Source: Pseudonocardia halophobica (GTDB lineage Bacteria; Actinomycetota; Actinomycetes; Mycobacteriales; Pseudonocardiaceae). Taken from it: 64,000 nucleotides of DNA. Both the position numbers and the translations under genes were made by a program. The notes beneath the pieces were generated by a model. The model ran no database searches, was not told the DNA's origin, and worked only from the letters and a program-made list of their open reading frames with translations. The stretch's first letter is position 1. The number at the start of each line of letters is the position of its first letter. Shown piece by piece: positions 44,866-51,955 of the stretch. The stretch covers positions 60,784 to 124,783 of the forward strand of contig NZ_BSFQ01000019.1 of NCBI RefSeq assembly GCF_027922425.1, given 5' to 3'.

Positions 44866-46149
44866 GTGGGCGGACTCTCGCTCGTCGACGGGTGGCTGCC
44901 GATCGCGCTGCTGGCCGTCGGCGGGCTCGCGATGTTCGGGTTGCTCACGCGGTGGGGCCGCGGCGCGGTGGCCACGGTCGTCGTGGCCGTGCTCGTCGCC
45001 GCCCTGGTGTTCGCCGGACTCAACCTGCTCGTGGTCGACGTGCTCGACCTCGTCCCGGAGCCGCTCCCCCGGCAGGTGCTGCTCTGGACCGCGCTCGGGC
45101 TCGGCGGCGTCGTGCTCGCGCTGGGGTCGCTCGTCGCCACCCGCCCCGGCCGGAAGGTGGTCGCGCTCGTGTGCGGCCTGCTGGTGGTCGTGTCCGCGGC
45201 CGCACAGATCAACGTCTACTTCGAGCAGTACCCGACGCTCGGCGCCCTCGCCGGCGGCGACGAGCGGTCCTTCGCGGGCGGGCACGGCGCCCCCTCCCGC
45301 TCCATGTCCACCCCGGTCGCCTCGCGCTGGACCGGCCCGGCCACCGGCACGTCGAGCATCGAGACCGCGCCCATCCCCGGCACCGTCAGCGGGTTCACCG
45401 GCCGGGACGCCCAGCTCTACCTCCCCGCCGCCTACAACTCGCCGAACGCCCCGTTGCTGCCCGTGCTGGTGCTCGTCGCCGGCCAGCCCGGCGGTCCCCA
45501 GGACTGGGTGGTCGGCGGCACGCTGCAGGCCTTGATGGACGAGGTCGCGCAGCGGCATGGTGGGCTCGCGCCGGTGACCGTCGTCGTCGACCCGAACGGG
45601 GCGGACGGGAACAACACCATGTGCATGGACTCGGACATCGCGAAGGCCGACACCTACCTGTCGGTCGACGTGCCGCGCTGGATCGAGGCCAACCTCGGGG
45701 TCGACTCCAACCACGCGCACTGGGCCTTCGGCGGCTGGTCCTTCGGCGGCACCTGCGCGCTGCAGATGGCCACCCGGCACCCGGACCTGTACCCGAACTT
45801 CGTCGACATGGCGGGCGAGCGCGAGCCCGCGATCAGCGCCGACCGGACGCAGACGATCCAGATCGCGTTCCACGGCGACACCGCGGCGTTCGACGCGCTC
45901 ACGCCGCTGACCCTGCTCGCGGAGCGGAAGTACCCCGACGTGTGGGGCTACTTCGCCTGCGGCGGGGACGAGGAGGAGGTGGGGGAATGGCAGACCGAGG
46001 TCTCGACGGCCGCGCAGCGGGCCGGGATGACGGTGCGGACGCAGGTCGTGCCGGGGCAGGGGCACTCGTGGGGGGTGCCGCACGCGTCGCTCCCGCCGGC
46101 GATGGACTTCCTGGGTCCGCGGCTCGGCCTGACGGCGGCGGCGCGGTGA
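44866..46149 (+). CDS. Membrane-anchored esterase (alpha/beta hydrolase), putative aminoacyl-lipid hydrolase
   Basis: The 427-residue protein has about four hydrophobic helices in the first 115 residues (LPIALLAVGGLAMFGLL, VATVVVAVLVAALVFAGLNLL). An esterase-D/antigen-85-like hydrolase domain follows, with nucleophile Ser292 in GGWSFGG and a catalytic His400 in GQGHSWG. It probably acts outside the membrane. Its stop overlaps the start of the MprF-like gene (GTGA). In Corynebacterium glutamicum an esterase paired with the alanyl-phosphatidylglycerol synthase removes alanine from lipids. The pairing here suggests the same role, which is inference. GTG 44866 follows GGGAGGA. Confidence 0.82.
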   Translation: MGGLSLVDGWLPIALLAVGGLAMFGLLTRWGRGAVATVVVAVLVAALVFAGLNLLVVDVLDLVPEPLPRQVLLWTALGLGGVVLALGSLVATRPGRKVVALVCGLLVVVSAAAQINVYFEQYPTLGALAGGDERSFAGGHGAPSRSMSTPVASRWTGPATGTSSIETAPIPGTVSGFTGRDAQLYLPAAYNSPNAPLLPVLVLVAGQPGGPQDWVVGGTLQALMDEVAQRHGGLAPVTVVVDPNGADGNNTMCMDSDIAKADTYLSVDVPRWIEANLGVDSNHAHWAFGGWSFGGTCALQMATRHPDLYPNFVDMAGEREPAISADRTQTIQIAFHGDTAAFDALTPLTLLAERKYPDVWGYFACGGDEEEVGEWQTEVSTAAQRAGMTVRTQVVPGQGHSWGVPHASLPPAMDFLGPRLGLTAAAR

Positions 46150-48620
46150 GCGCGCCGGACGGCCTGCCCGCGGGCGGGACGGTCGAGGGGCCGACGCCCG
46201 CCGAGAAGGAGCCCACCGCGACGCCGCCCGCAGCCACGGTGCCCGTCCAGGCGCCGCCCGCCGACGAGCCGCCCGCCGCGAACCCGCCCGCGGCGAGGGC
46301 ACCCGCGGAGAAGCCGCCCGCGGAGAAGCCGCCCGCGGTGAAGGCACCCGCGGAGAAGCCGCCCGCGGCGAAGGCACCCGTCGAGAAGCCGCCCGCGGGG
46401 AAGGCCGGCAAGCCGGTGGAGAAGGCCTCCGGCCCGCCGCCCGCCGCGCCGGTCACGGCCGACGCGGCCCCGCCGGCGTCGGCCCCGCTGCCCGCGGCCG
46501 CCGGTCGTACGGCGCCCTTCGAGGTCTGGGCCTCCCGGCTGACCGCCGCACTCCCCCACGCCTGGCGCCGGATGCCGTTCACGATCACCGTGGTCGCGGT
46601 GACCCTGCTCGTCGGGCTGGTCGGGCGCACGATCTGGCGCCCGCTCTGGCAGGAGGGCTGGTTCCCGCAGGTCGCCTACGGCGTGCCCGCCCTGCAGGAG
46701 GGCCGGGTCTGGACCCTGTTCACCGGCTGGTTCTTCGCGATCACGCCCGGCCAGTACGTCACCGGATTGCTGCTGTTCGCGATCGTCGTCGGCGCCTGCG
46801 AGATCCGGATGGGCACGAAGGTCGTGGCGATCACCGCGCTGGCCGGCGAGATCGGCGGCGTGCTGCTGGCGTCCCTGCTCGTCTGGGCCCTGTCGCACAC
46901 GTCGTGGCCGTGGGCGGTGCACCTCGCGACCGTGCGCGACGCCGGGTTCACCACCGGCGCGCTCACCGTCCTCGCGGTCACCACCGCGGCGCTCCGGTCC
47001 CCCTGGCGGCTGCGGATCCGGGCGCTGCTCGGCTTCTACGTCCTGGTGGCGTTCCTGTTCGAGGGCACGCTGTCCGACGTCGCCCACCTCATCGCCGTCG
47101 CCGTCGGGTTCGTGGTGGGCCAACGGCTGTTCGGCGTGGAGCCCGGCTTCGGCCCACGGACCCGCCGCGAGACGCGCCTGCTGGCGTTCGCCGGGCTCGT
47201 CGCGATCGCGCTGACCGAGCTCGTCGTGCTGCTGTTCCCCGGCCGCGGACCGTTCGGCGAGACGGCCGGCCAGGCGACCTCGCTGCTCGACGTGCTGATC
47301 GACGTCGTGATCGTCGGGGTCGTGGCCAACGCGCTGCGGCTCGGCAAGCGGTGGGCCTGGTGGGTCACCGTCGTGCTGGGCGTGCTGAACGCCCTGGTCG
47401 CGGTGGCCGCCGTCGTCATCCTGCTGGTGGGCGGGGTGGTGACCGACGAGGCGATCACGCTCGGCACCGGGGTGCTGTGGATCGCGGTGCTGGTCGTGCT
47501 GCTGTTCAACCGGCGGGCCTTCCGGGTCCCGATCCGACGCCGCGTGCCGGGCGGGCTCGCCGCGAGCGAGGCCGACGCCCTCGAGCGGGCCCGCACCCTG
47601 CTCACCTCCGTCGGCGGCTCGACGATGTCGTGGATGACGCTGTGGCCGGAGATGCGCTTCTACTTCCTGCGCGACGGCCGCGGGTACGTCGGCTACCAGC
47701 GGCACGCCGGGATCGCCCTCGCCCTGGCCGACCCGGTGGCGCCGCAGGGCACGATCGCCGCGGCGGTCACCGAGTTCACCGAGGACGCCGAGCGCGGCGG
47801 GCTCACCCCGTGCCTGTTCTCCGTCACCGACACCGCCGCCGAGGCCGCCCGGGCCGCGGGCTGGCGGACCGTCCAGATCGCCGAGGACACCCTCATCGAC
47901 CTGCCCGGGATCGCCTTCAAGGGCAAGAAGTGGCAGGACATCCGCACCGCGCTGAACAAGGCGAAGCGCGAGGGCATCGAGTTCCGGGTGGTCACGCTCG
48001 CCGCGGAGTCCTTCGCCGTCCTCGCCCAGGTGCGGGCGATCTCCGAGGAGTGGGTGGGCGACAAGGGGCTGCCGGAGATGGGCTTCACCCTGGGCGGCGT
48101 CGACGAGGCCCTCGACCCGGCGGTGAAGGTCGGACTGGCGATCGACGCCGGCGGCAGCGTCCACGGCGTGACGTCCTGGTTGCCGGTCTACGCCGAGGGT
48201 GGCCGGATCCGCGGCTGGACGCTCGACGTCATGCGGCGCCGGACGGACGGGTTCCGGTCCGCGATGGAGTTCATGATCGCGTCGGCCTGCCTCGCGTTCG
48301 CGAAGGAGGGCTACGAGTTCATCTCGCTGTCCGGCGCCCCGCTCGCCCGCGGGGACGACCAGGCGGAGCTGGACCGCACCGACCGGCTGCTGGACAAGCT
48401 CGGCGGGGCGCTGGAACCATTCTACGGTTTCCGTTCCCTGCACGCGTTCAAGGCCAAGTTCTCGCCCCGCTACGAACCGGTGCACCTCGCATTCCGTGAC
48501 GAGGCGGACCTCCCCCGTATCGGAATCGCGCTCACGCGTGCGTATCTGCCCGACGCCACGCCACGACAGCTGATCGCGGCCGGTTTCTCCGGGGGCGGCA
48601 AGGAGCCGGCGACGCACTGA
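46146..48620 (+). CDS. mprF: MprF-like aminoacyl-tRNA:lipid transferase with rhomboid-like membrane part
   Basis: The 824-residue protein starts at GTG 46146, coupled to the esterase. Residues ~1-120 are a disordered PAEKPPAxK repeat. About 130-430 hold a first block of helices with a rhomboid-like look (EGRVWTLFTGWFFAITPGQYVTG, LSDVAHLIAVAVGFVVGQRLFG) and further helices. From ~465 a DUF2156/LPG-synthase C domain follows, a double GNAT fold (GRGYVGYQRHAGIALALADPV, DIRTALNKAKREGIEF, MEFMIASACLAFAKEGYEFISLSGAPLA). This domain takes an amino acid from a charged tRNA and gives it to phosphatidylglycerol or diacylglycerol. The membrane part is smaller than the 14 helices of classical MprF. Context argues for alanine. 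Confidence 0.9.
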   Translation: MSAPDGLPAGGTVEGPTPAEKEPTATPPAATVPVQAPPADEPPAANPPAARAPAEKPPAEKPPAVKAPAEKPPAAKAPVEKPPAGKAGKPVEKASGPPPAAPVTADAAPPASAPLPAAAGRTAPFEVWASRLTAALPHAWRRMPFTITVVAVTLLVGLVGRTIWRPLWQEGWFPQVAYGVPALQEGRVWTLFTGWFFAITPGQYVTGLLLFAIVVGACEIRMGTKVVAITALAGEIGGVLLASLLVWALSHTSWPWAVHLATVRDAGFTTGALTVLAVTTAALRSPWRLRIRALLGFYVLVAFLFEGTLSDVAHLIAVAVGFVVGQRLFGVEPGFGPRTRRETRLLAFAGLVAIALTELVVLLFPGRGPFGETAGQATSLLDVLIDVVIVGVVANALRLGKRWAWWVTVVLGVLNALVAVAAVVILLVGGVVTDEAITLGTGVLWIAVLVVLLFNRRAFRVPIRRRVPGGLAASEADALERARTLLTSVGGSTMSWMTLWPEMRFYFLRDGRGYVGYQRHAGIALALADPVAPQGTIAAAVTEFTEDAERGGLTPCLFSVTDTAAEAARAAGWRTVQIAEDTLIDLPGIAFKGKKWQDIRTALNKAKREGIEFRVVTLAAESFAVLAQVRAISEEWVGDKGLPEMGFTLGGVDEALDPAVKVGLAIDAGGSVHGVTSWLPVYAEGGRIRGWTLDVMRRRTDGFRSAMEFMIASACLAFAKEGYEFISLSGAPLARGDDQAELDRTDRLLDKLGGALEPFYGFRSLHAFKAKFSPRYEPVHLAFRDEADLPRIGIALTRAYLPDATPRQLIAAGFSGGGKEPATH
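46283..46404. repeat. 15-bp tandem repeats in the mprF N-terminal tail
   Basis: About eight imperfect copies of GCGGAGAAGCCGCCC, in frame, encode the PAEKP/PAxKA repeats of the disordered N-terminus. Like the 15-bp repeat at 42549, copy number can change without breaking the frame. Confidence 0.75.
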
Positions 48621-48667
48621 CCGGGCACTTTCCGTCGTCGATTCAGATGATCCGCGGGAACCGGGCC

Positions 48668-48697
48668 TTGTGGGGCGACAATGATGTGCGCTAGTTT
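48668..48697 (+). promoter_or_regulatory. Candidate promoter of the tRNA-Ala-like minihelix RNA
   Basis: TTGTGG (48668-48673) and TAGTTT (48692-48697) are separated by 18 bp in an A/T-richer patch. A start about 7 nt downstream, near 48704, would leave only ~5 nt before the predicted RNA 5' end at 48709. Assignment is by consensus only. Confidence 0.5.
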
Positions 48698-48708
48698 TCT
48701 TTCCGCAC

Positions 48709-48762
48709 GGGGGATGCGCACTTGGGGCGCCCTGTCAGGTTCAATTCCTGTGTCCTCCACCA
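48709..48762 (+). ncRNA. tRNA-Ala-like minihelix RNA, 54 nt, with encoded CCA
   Basis: The RNA folds as follows. A 7-bp acceptor stem GGGGGAU (48709-48715) pairs with GUCCUCC (48752-48758), ending in a U-G pair; the third pair is G48711-U48756, the G3-U70 alanine identity element. A tiny hairpin GCGC-ACUUGGG-GCGC (48716-48730) and a 4-nt linker follow. The T-arm UCAGG-UUCAAUU-CCUGU has a canonical T-loop and a U-U mismatch at its base. Discriminator A (48759) and CCA (48760-48762) complete it. There is no D-arm and no usable anticodon arm. The last 8 nt match E. coli tRNA-Ala. A promoter-like element precedes it and a hairpin terminator follows. It cannot decode but should be a substrate for the trimmed AlaRS nearby. 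Confidence 0.8.
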
Positions 48763-48771
48763 ACGTCCGGC

Positions 48772-48804
48772 CGGGGGCCGATCGCCATGCGCGATCGGCC
48801 CCCG
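48772..48804 (+). terminator. Terminator hairpin of the minihelix RNA
   Basis: A perfect 14-bp stem (arm CGGGGGCCGATCGC) with a 5-nt loop begins 10 nt after the CCA end. The spacing is what one expects for an independent tRNA-type transcription unit, and it also separates the unit from the aspartate decarboxylase gene. Confidence 0.8.
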
Positions 48805-48889
48805 TCCGCGTTCGCGGGCCGGGTCCCGTTCGCGGGTCGGGTCCGGCCCGCGCCTCCGCCTCTCCCGCCCCCTCGCCCGAGGAGTCCCG

Positions 48890-50431
48890 ATGACCGATGT
48901 CGCCCCGGCGTCCCAGCCCGCGCTCACCGACTCGGCCCGGCACTCCGGCCGCCCGGTGCTCGACGCCGGGCGCGGCCAGCCCAACTGGATCGCCACCACC
49001 CCGCGGGCGGCGTTCTTCCGCCTCGGGTCCTTCGCCGTCGAGGAGGCGGCCGCCGCGGGTTCCGCGGCCGCCGGCGACCCGTTCTGGGGCAGCACCCCGG
49101 TGTCGGCCGGGATCGCGGACCGGCTCGCGGCCGCGCTGGCGCTCGACCCGTCCGAGGGCGCGCGATTCCTGTCGGCGTCGGTCGACTGGGTGGTGCAGGA
49201 GCTGCAGGCGGACCCGGACGCGCTGGTCACCGAGCTGGTCCGCGCCGTGCTGGGCGACGGCTACCCCTCCCCCACGCGGATGCTGCGGCACTGCGAGCTG
49301 GTGCTGGAGCGCTACCTGGTGGAGGTCACCGGCGTGGAGTCCGGCCCGCCGGGGCGCTTCCACGTCTTCGGCACCGAGGGCGGCGCCGCCGCGATGGCGT
49401 ACACCTTCCGCTCCCTCAAGGAGAACGGCCTGGTCTCGCCGGGCGACAAGATCGCGATCGCGGCGCCGGTGTTCACCCCGTACCTGCAGATCCCGGCGCT
49501 GGCGGACTTCGGCTTCGAGATCGTGGAGATCCGGGCCGCGGCCAACAAGCCGTACCGGTTCGACGCGGGCGTGCTCCAGGCGCTGCGCGACCCGGCGATC
49601 AAGGCGTTCGTGGTGATCAACCCGGGGAACCCCGACACCCGCGCGATCCGCCCCGAGCGGCTGCGCGAGGTCCGCGACCTCGTGCACCACCACCGCCCGG
49701 ACCTGGTGATCGTGGCCGACACGGTCTACGCGACCTTCGTCGAGGGCTTCCGCGGGATGCTGGCCGAGGTGCCGCGCAACGTGATCTGCCTGCACTCCTT
49801 CTCGAAGAACTTCGGCGCGACCGGCAACCGGGTCGGGTTCGCCGCGGTCGCGGCCGACACCGTGCTCGACGACATCCTCGCCGGCCGCACGGGCCCCGCG
49901 CGGGCGGCCGCGGACCGCCGGTACTCGTCGCTGACCCCGGACTCCGGGACCCTGCCCTTCCTCGCCCGCATGGTGGCCGACAGCCGCGAGGTGGCCCTGC
50001 ACAACATCGCCGGGCTCGCGACGCCGGACCAGGTGCAGATGACCCTCTTCGCGCTGGCCCACGTGATGCCGGAGGGCGCCGCGCACGCGGCCTCGCTGCG
50101 GCTGGAGCTGCACGACCGGCTGGTCGCCCTGCTCGCCCCGCTCGGTGTCGAGGCGCCGGGTGGCCAGGACACGCTCTACTACGCGCTGATCGATCTCACG
50201 GCCGTGGCCCGCGTGCGGCACGGCGAGGCCGGGGTGCAGCGACTCCTGGCGGCCGACCCCGGGCGGGTGCCCGAGATGCTGGCGCACGAGCACGGCGTCG
50301 TCGTGCTGCCCGGGGGCGGGTACAGCGCACCGACCTGGGACGTCCGCGTCTGCCTGGCCGCGCTGCGCACCGGGGAGCTGACGCGCGTGGGCGAGGCGAT
50401 CACCCTCGTCGTCGACGAGCTGGTGGGCTGA
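48890..50431 (+). CDS. aspD: Aspartate 4-decarboxylase / aspartate aminotransferase (PLP)
   Basis: The 513-residue PLP enzyme of fold type I has the AspD-specific N-terminal extension (LDAGRGQPNWIATTPRAAFFRLGSFA), the substrate motif VVINPGNPDTRAI, and PLP lysine 306 in SFSKNFGATGNRVGF. A C-terminal carboxylate-binding Arg lies in SAPTWDVRVCLA. It removes the beta-carboxyl of L-aspartate to give L-alanine and CO2. ATG 48890 follows GAGGAG by 5 nt. Its place between the minihelix RNA and a trimmed alanyl-tRNA synthetase suggests that it feeds alanine to them. Confidence 0.93.
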   Translation: MTDVAPASQPALTDSARHSGRPVLDAGRGQPNWIATTPRAAFFRLGSFAVEEAAAAGSAAAGDPFWGSTPVSAGIADRLAAALALDPSEGARFLSASVDWVVQELQADPDALVTELVRAVLGDGYPSPTRMLRHCELVLERYLVEVTGVESGPPGRFHVFGTEGGAAAMAYTFRSLKENGLVSPGDKIAIAAPVFTPYLQIPALADFGFEIVEIRAAANKPYRFDAGVLQALRDPAIKAFVVINPGNPDTRAIRPERLREVRDLVHHHRPDLVIVADTVYATFVEGFRGMLAEVPRNVICLHSFSKNFGATGNRVGFAAVAADTVLDDILAGRTGPARAAADRRYSSLTPDSGTLPFLARMVADSREVALHNIAGLATPDQVQMTLFALAHVMPEGAAHAASLRLELHDRLVALLAPLGVEAPGGQDTLYYALIDLTAVARVRHGEAGVQRLLAADPGRVPEMLAHEHGVVVLPGGGYSAPTWDVRVCLAALRTGELTRVGEAITLVVDELVG

Positions 50432-50432
50432 C

Positions 50433-50464
50433 GCCCGCCCGGACCGACGGGGCCCCGGGCGGGC
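50433..50464. terminator. Bidirectional terminator hairpin
   Basis: The 10-bp arms GCCCGCCCGG and CCGGGCGGGC with a 12-nt loop lie in the 43-bp gap between the convergent aspD and alaRS-fragment genes. Confidence 0.7.
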
Positions 50465-50474
50465 CCGGACCTGC

Positions 50475-51878
50475 TCAGACGGCCGCGCGGGACCGGTCGC
50501 GCTGGGCGTCCATGAGGCCGTCGAACACCGTCCGCCAGTCCTCGGCGAGCGGGTAGCCCTTGCGCTGCGCCTCCTCGAGGCTGAGCTCGACCGGCATGCC
50601 GAAGGTGTCGTGCAGCTCGAACAGGTGCGTGCCCGTGACGACCTCGCCCTGCCGGTTGAGCCGGCGCAGCATCGACAGCCCCTTGCGCAGGGTCCGGGCG
50701 AACTGCCGCTCCTCCTTCTGCAGCACGGCGACGATGCGCTCCTCCTGCTCGGCCACCTCCGGGTAGACGTCGGCGAACAGCTTGCCGACGATCGGGACCA
50801 GGTCCGCGGCCACGCCCGCGGTGAGCTCGAGGTCCAGGCCGAAGCGCAGCGCCCGGCGGACGAGCCGGCGCATGACGTAGCCCTGCTTGGTGTTCCCGGG
50901 CTTCACCCCGTCCGCGGCGAGGAAGGCCGCGCCGCGGACGTGGTCGGCCACCACCCGCATGGCGTGGACGACCTCCGGCGCACCGCCGTCGTAGGACTTC
51001 CCGGAGATCTCCTGGAGCTTCTCGACGATCGGCCACAGCAGGCTGACCCGGTAGACGTCCGGGCTGTCGATCGATGCCGCCGCGATCCGCTCCAGCCCCC
51101 CGCCGAAGTCGACGTTGTGCCGCGGTAGCTCGGCGACGCCGGTCTCCGTCCTGCGGAAGGTCATGAAGACCGAGTTGCCGATCTCCATGTACTGGCCGCC
51201 GTCGGAGTTCTGGTGCGGGTACCGGCCGTAGCGGGTGTCGTGCTCCACCTGCGGGAAGTAGTAGAAGACCTCGGAGTCGGGACCACCCGGGTCGCCGACG
51301 GGCATCTCGTCCGGCGCGCCGAACCGGCTCCACCAGTTCTTGTCGCCGTAGAACGCGATCCGCGCCCCCTGGTTGCCGTGCTCGTTGCCGTACTCCTCGG
51401 TGCCGAGGTCGATGCGCCGGCACTCGATGCCGCGCTCGGCGAAGAGCCGCTCCCAGATCTCGGCGCTCACCTCGTCGCGCGGGATCCCGTGCGCCGGATC
51501 GCCGAGGAAACAGGTCACGTAGAGCCGGTCCGGGTCGAGGCCCACGACGTCGACCAGGAAATGGAACACCCGCGGGATCTGCTCGGCCTTCTCGTAGTCG
51601 CCGAGGCTCCAGTTCCCGAGCATCTCGAAGAAGGTGGTGTGCCGGTTGTCGCCGACCTCGTCCATGTCCTGGGCGCGCAGGCAGGGCTGCACGTCGGCGA
51701 GCTTCGCGCCCTGCGGGTGATCGGCCCCGAGCAGGTAGGGCAGCAGCGGTTGCATCCCGGACCCGGTGAACAGGGTCGTGGGATCGTCGCGCAGGACGAT
51801 CGGCGCGCGCGTCACGATGGCGTGGCCGTCCTGGGCGAGCATGTCGAGGAATGCCCGGCGGATGTCCTGTGCGTCCAT
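50475..51878 (-). CDS. Truncated alanyl-tRNA synthetase (catalytic and tRNA-recognition domains only)
   Basis: The 467-residue protein starts like AlaRS (IRRAFLDMLAQDGHAIVTRAP). It retains class II motifs 1-3 (FTGSGMQPLLPYLLG; FFEMLGNWSLGDYEKAEQ; DFGGGLERIAAASI) and the tRNA-recognition helices (MRVVADHVRGAAFLAADGVKPGNTKQGYVMRRLVRRALR, quoted in part). It stops after LHDTFGMPVELSLEEAQ. The editing domain, its zinc ligands and the C-Ala domain are all missing. It ends near the point of the active ~461-residue E. coli AlaRS fragment, which charges tRNA and minihelices. It is a natural short form, not a broken gene: it has a clean stop and a terminator. An upstream membrane-protein gene lies 77 bp away on the same strand. 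Confidence 0.92.
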   Translation of the reverse strand: MDAQDIRRAFLDMLAQDGHAIVTRAPIVLRDDPTTLFTGSGMQPLLPYLLGADHPQGAKLADVQPCLRAQDMDEVGDNRHTTFFEMLGNWSLGDYEKAEQIPRVFHFLVDVVGLDPDRLYVTCFLGDPAHGIPRDEVSAEIWERLFAERGIECRRIDLGTEEYGNEHGNQGARIAFYGDKNWWSRFGAPDEMPVGDPGGPDSEVFYYFPQVEHDTRYGRYPHQNSDGGQYMEIGNSVFMTFRRTETGVAELPRHNVDFGGGLERIAAASIDSPDVYRVSLLWPIVEKLQEISGKSYDGGAPEVVHAMRVVADHVRGAAFLAADGVKPGNTKQGYVMRRLVRRALRFGLDLELTAGVAADLVPIVGKLFADVYPEVAEQEERIVAVLQKEERQFARTLRKGLSMLRRLNRQGEVVTGTHLFELHDTFGMPVELSLEEAQRKGYPLAEDWRTVFDGLMDAQRDRSRAAV

Positions 51879-51955
51879 TCCGCCGACCCTGCCAGGGAGT
51901 TCGGCCGCACCATAAGACCAGAACGGGGTACAGGCCGAAGAATTGTGCGAATCCG

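Noticed and set aside
46283..46404. CRISPR-like array
   Set aside because: Repeats are 15 bp, contiguous and in frame within a coding region, with no spacers and no cas genes. No CRISPR array was found elsewhere in the window.
48709..48762. Reading the CCA-ending element as a tmRNA 3' end, or as a tRNA 3' fragment left by integration (att site)
   Set aside because: The 5' acceptor strand that pairs with the 3' end is present 54 nt upstream. No tag frame or tmRNA 5' domain is seen, and no integrase lies nearby.
48681..48893. 70-codon open frame across the minihelix RNA and its terminator
   Set aside because: It has no ribosome site, its translation has no gene-like character, and it runs through a structured RNA and a hairpin terminator.
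50475..51878. Truncated alaRS as a decaying pseudogene
   Set aside because: The frame is intact with all catalytic motifs, ends cleanly at a domain border before a terminator, and sits in a functionally coherent cluster.
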